Positions 5,748-7,734 of a DNA stretch of 7,734 bases are shown piece after piece. Source of the DNA: Pyrinomonadaceae bacterium (GTDB lineage: Bacteria > Acidobacteriota > Blastocatellia > Pyrinomonadales > Pyrinomonadaceae); contig JACCRA010000108.1 in the NCBI GenBank assembly GCA_013813825.1, forward strand, positions 1-7,734, given 5' to 3'. Positions within the stretch are counted from its first letter, which is position 1. Each line of letters opens with the position of its first letter. The translations under genes and the position numbers were made by a program. The notes below the pieces were generated by a model, which was not told the DNA's origin, did no database searches, and saw only the letters and a list, made by a program, of their open reading frames with translations.

Positions 5748-5969
5748 ATGAATAGAAAAAAAGAGAGCAGCGCGATAGCGGACTTGAGCGACTTAATCAC
5801 GCCAACCGAAGCGGCAAGGGTTCGCAACGTGACGCGCGCTGCCATTACTGCGCTGATCAAGCGAGGCAGGCTTCAAACTGTGGAGGTTGGAGGTCGATCA
5901 TTCTTGCGGCGTAGTGATGTCGAAGGTTTTGAACCTGTGAAGCCCGGCCCGAAGTCTGAGGCAGCGTAA
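5748..5969 (+). CDS. Small excisionase/MerR-like helix-turn-helix DNA-binding protein
   Basis: The 73-residue protein carries one winged-helix-like HTH at residues 16-61. It reads LITPTEAARVRNVTRAAITA (HTH), LIKRGRLQTVEVGGRSFLRR (the strand pair that forms the wing), then SDVEGF. The pattern T-x-x-E-A-A-x4-V-x5-I-x3-I-x-x-G-x-L followed by G-R-x-F-x-x-R-S-D-V is that of the HTH_17/excisionase family: Xis-like recombination directionality factors and small regulators. The tail is short and charged. No integrase is visible, so a regulatory role over the co-directional genes downstream is as likely as an excisionase role. The gene starts at the first ATG after an AT-rich region; no Shine-Dalgarno sequence is evident. 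The next gene begins 93 bases downstream on the same strand. Confidence 0.8.
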   Translation: MNRKKESSAIADLSDLITPTEAARVRNVTRAAITALIKRGRLQTVEVGGRSFLRRSDVEGFEPVKPGPKSEAA

Positions 5970-6062
5970 GGAAGGCGGGAAGCAGTGACTCAAGAGAGTG
6001 GCTTCTCTGACTGCCGCGACAGCATCGCCTAATTATCAATCAATGCGAAGGAGACCACGCTG

Positions 6063-6611
6063 ATGGCAACCAAGAAGCCTCGTCAGGATAGGAGCGACAT
6101 CACCGTCAAGAATATTGAGAAGAAACATGGGCTGCCGGCCGGCACCATCAGAAATGCGGACGGGAGAGATACCAGAGGCGACAAGAAGTTGGAGACCATG
6201 CGGAAGGCGGCGAAGACAAGGCGGCAGCAAATGAAAGAAATCGTATCAGGTTATACCTTCGATCATTACGTGGGCGCGGTCTATCACTTTCAACACCTCC
6301 CCCTCTCAAAGGCTGAACAGCTAGCACTGGTAGGGGATGCGCCTTTTATCGTCGAGACCATTAACTGGACACTCGCGGACAGCGGCGAGGCATACCACAA
6401 CACATATTTTGCTGCCAATCTTGACGACGCATTAGGGTTGGCGGTGAGATTAAGGCTCACGCTGGAAGAGGTGGCGGAGGAGGTTGTCGCTATTCGTCCG
6501 GCCACTAAGGTCGAAGCGGCGGAACTTAATGAGGCTACCCAGTATTACCTTAAATTGATGCCGCCCGCCATAGATAAGCTACATAACAAGAAAGGGACTA
6601 AGCGAGCGTGA
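6063..6611 (+). CDS. Uncharacterised 182-residue soluble protein
   Basis: I do not recognise a family. The N-terminal 60 residues are very basic and include ITVKNIEKKHGLPAGTIRNA (residues 13-32), which has the look of a helix-turn-helix or sequence-specific DNA-contact segment, though this is weak. Residues 64-125 are aromatic-rich (YTFDHYVGAVYHFQHL, then NWTLADSGEAYHNTYFAANL). Residues 120-165 form acidic amphipathic helices (LDDALGLAVRLRLTLEEVAE). There is no signal peptide or membrane segment. The start is well supported: AAGGAG at 6048-6053, nine bases before the ATG. It sits 93 bases after the HTH gene and 34 bases before the antitoxin gene, all on the same strand, so it may belong to one transcript. 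The frame is intact. It could be a regulator or an unrecognised partner of the toxin-antitoxin locus. Confidence 0.75.
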   Translation: MATKKPRQDRSDITVKNIEKKHGLPAGTIRNADGRDTRGDKKLETMRKAAKTRRQQMKEIVSGYTFDHYVGAVYHFQHLPLSKAEQLALVGDAPFIVETINWTLADSGEAYHNTYFAANLDDALGLAVRLRLTLEEVAEEVVAIRPATKVEAAELNEATQYYLKLMPPAIDKLHNKKGTKRA

Positions 6612-6645
6612 CCCGGTTCAACACGAGAGAGGAAGGCGGCAACGA

Positions 6646-6909
6646 ATGAGCGCCACATTGGACAAAATCATTGAAGAGGTCAAAGCACTCCGGCCCGACG
6701 AGCGGCGCGAGCTGCGCGACAAACTCGATTCCCTGTTCATCGAGCCGAAGCCAGCGATGACTGAGGACGAATTCGCTCGGCATCTCGCCGCGAAAGGCAT
6801 TATCTCGCTTCCCGCTCTTTCAGCAGAAGATACCGAGGATGACGATTGGGAGCCAGTCGAAGTCACCGGTCAACCGCTTTCGGAAATGATTATCGAGGAG
6901 CGGCGCTGA
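6646..6909 (+). CDS. Type II antitoxin (VapB-like), orphaned
   Basis: The 87-residue, very acidic protein starts MSATLDKIIEEVKALRPDER, a helical segment seen in small antitoxins paired with PIN toxins. It has a middle section AKGIISLPA and ends GQPLSEMIIEERR, a tail I recall from proteins encoded directly before VapC toxins. AGGAAGG lies nine bases before the ATG. The stop is separated from the next start (GTG at 6911) by one base, the coupled arrangement usual for antitoxin-toxin pairs. In a complete system it would bind and inhibit the toxin RNase and autorepress the operon. Here the toxin is truncated, so the antitoxin has no visible target. It is intact, with no stop or frameshift. The family assignment rests on motif memory and gene context rather than a catalytic signature. 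Confidence 0.75.
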   Translation: MSATLDKIIEEVKALRPDERRELRDKLDSLFIEPKPAMTEDEFARHLAAKGIISLPALSAEDTEDDDWEPVEVTGQPLSEMIIEERR

Positions 6910-6910
6910 A

Positions 6911-6971
6911 GTGACGGCTTACTTCCTTGACAGCAGCGCGCTCGTCAAACGCTACGCGCGTGAGATTGGCG
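6911..6971 (+). pseudogene. VapC-type PIN-domain toxin, N-terminal stub only
   Basis: From the GTG at 6911 the frame reads MTAYFLDSSALVKRYAREIG, the standard start of a PIN-domain RNase. D7 is the first catalytic, metal-binding aspartate, in the FLDSSALVKRY context. Resemblance then stops: the later conserved acidic residues of the roughly 130-residue family are absent, so no nuclease can form. The frame stays open by chance through a transposase scrap to 7192. The product would be a nonfunctional chimera of 93 codons and should not be annotated as a toxin or a transposase. The 3' end given is an estimate of where PIN similarity ends. Confidence 0.82.
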
Positions 6972-6998
6972 CTTGTGCTTCAGTCTGTAATCCCCTGC

Positions 6999-7075
6999 CC
7001 GTTTTCATTTATCTGGCCGTCGTGCTGGATGCCTTCAGCCGCCGCGTCATCGGCTGGGCACTCGACGAGCTTTTG
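6999..7075 (+). mobile_element. Fragment of an IS3-type (rve) transposase catalytic core
   Basis: In the same frame as the toxin stub, about 25 residues read FIYLAVVLDAFSRRVIGWAL followed by DE. This is a hallmark of the integrase core (rve) domain of IS3-family OrfB and related DDE transposases, around the VLDxFSRxxxGW strand. Nothing matching the rest of such a protein is visible on either side: no upstream D-x-T-Y segment, no downstream HSDxGxQY, no terminal repeats. It is a relic left by an insertion followed by deletion, and probably the event that cut the toxin gene. Boundaries are approximate. Confidence 0.7.
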
Positions 7076-7119
7076 CGCATCAATTTAATCTTTGCAACAC
7101 ATCCTTCCCGATCCTTAAG

Positions 7120-7734
7120 TTATTGCCGATTCTGCAAAATCTTGACGAACGAGCCGGTGTGCAATTCGGACAAGGTTAAGCTGGTGAGTTGAATCGCTTC
7201 GGCTTCGGTAACAGCGCCGCAGTTGATCGCGCGTAGAAAATAGTTGAGTAGTCCTTGTCCGGTGGCGGCGTCGTCGAACACGTCACCGACCAAAGTGGCC
7301 CGTGCCGCTTTCTCTACGAAGTTGCGCAGGCGTTCAGAGGCCGGCTCAAGGCTCTCCAGAAAGAATGAATGGACGGCGGCGTAGCGCGTCGGGAGTTGGG
7401 CCGGATGCAAATCCCACCCTTGATAAAAGGCGTTGGCGAGCGAGTGTCGCGTGTGTTCAAAGTGTATCTTCCACGCGCGGTGGACGATTGTTTGATTCTC
7501 CTGCGCTTGTGAGGACGTGAGCGGCGCGCCCTCGGCTGCCCGGTGAGGCGCGACGGGCATGATGTTAGTCGCGCCGTCGGAGAGCCACACGCCGGTGCCG
7601 CCGAATGCGACCTGCATCATCTGGCGCGCGAAGTCGCAGGCCGGGTGCAGCATATGCTGGTGGGCGGCGGTGATCTGGCAACTGGCGGTGTAATCGTAGG
7701 TGCCGAAGTGTGCGGCCACGCAGCGACCGCGCGC
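7120..7734 (-). CDS. HpcH/HpaI-like aldolase-superfamily protein (DUF6986 type), C-terminal part, cut by right edge
   Basis: The minus-strand frame is open to the right edge and gives the last 204 residues, ending at the TAA at 7120-7122. Visible motifs are HFGTYDYTAS (residues 9-18 of the visible part) and GGTGVWLSDGATNIMP (45-60). A helical C-terminal region follows, with HFEHTRHSLANAFYQGWDLH, then LPTRYAA and GQGLLNYFLRAINCGAVTEA. This combination is what I associate with the DUF6986 family, distant relatives of CitE/malate-synthase-like TIM-barrel lyases and aldolases, sometimes loosely named phosphoenolpyruvate kinase. The reaction is not established. The C-terminus looks complete. A GTG inside the window (7719) would delete the conserved upstream part, and the frame continues through it, so the true start lies beyond 7734. 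The gene converges on the broken toxin locus. Confidence 0.8.
   Translation of the reverse strand, partial: ARGRCVAAHFGTYDYTASCQITAAHQHMLHPACDFARQMMQVAFGGTGVWLSDGATNIMPVAPHRAAEGAPLTSSQAQENQTIVHRAWKIHFEHTRHSLANAFYQGWDLHPAQLPTRYAAVHSFFLESLEPASERLRNFVEKAARATLVGDVFDDAATGQGLLNYFLRAINCGAVTEAEAIQLTSLTLSELHTGSFVKILQNRQ

Noticed and set aside
5982..6014. Small hairpin (GCAGT/ACTGC with AGAGA/TCTCT) between the HTH gene and the 182-aa gene
   Set aside because: Short broken stem with no T tract; too weak to call a terminator or riboswitch, though it could be a minor processing site.
1..7734. CRISPR arrays, tRNA or rRNA genes, replication origins
   Set aside because: No regularly spaced repeats, cloverleaf-like segments, rRNA-like stretches or iteron clusters were seen on either strand by eye.

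Overview
The window looks like a chromosomal accessory segment from a GC-rich, Gram-negative bacterium. The best guess is an Acidobacteriota lineage of the Blastocatellia type. That is an inference from a PEP-CTERM protein ending in IPEPATMLLLGTGLAG plus an arginine cluster, a triple-repeat DUF1206 membrane protein, and a VapBC-type locus. No marker gene fixes the taxonomy.

Layout. Positions 1-245 (-) hold the N-terminus of a SAM-dependent methyltransferase that runs off the left edge. Positions 452-1235 (-) hold a degraded gene for an exported SH3-like protein, with an in-frame stop in its signal peptide and a frameshift near its middle. Positions 1313-2170 (+) encode an intact DUF1206 membrane protein. 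Positions 2452-3978 are a complete IS66-family element of the single-transposase (ISBst12-like) type, with 23-bp perfect terminal inverted repeats and an exact 8-bp target duplication. It landed about 180 bp upstream of a PEP-CTERM exported-protein gene (4157-4876, +). Positions 4877-5312 are non-coding but rich in hairpins. Positions 5313 to about 5580 (-) are the frameshifted C-terminal remnant of a second PEP-CTERM gene, convergent with the first. An AT-rich promoter pocket then precedes a co-directional set on +: a small excisionase/MerR-like HTH protein (5748-5969), an unrecognised 182-residue protein (6063-6611) and an antitoxin (6646-6909). The VapC toxin start (6911) follows one base later but is cut after about 20 codons. 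It is fused in frame to a scrap of an IS3-type transposase core. Positions 7120-7734 (-) are the C-terminal part of a DUF6986/HpcH-HpaI-like aldolase-superfamily protein that runs off the right edge.

How it fits together. The genes do not form one pathway. The striking point is how much of the window is broken or mobile: a doubly disrupted gene, a PEP-CTERM remnant, a toxin truncated next to a transposase fragment, and a fresh-looking IS insertion. The intact genes are the DUF1206 protein, the first PEP-CTERM protein, the HTH/unknown/antitoxin set, and the two edge genes as far as they can be seen. The best candidate for something undescribed is the HTH + 182-aa protein + antitoxin set. I cannot assign a function to its central gene, and I see no clear defence or biosynthetic system.
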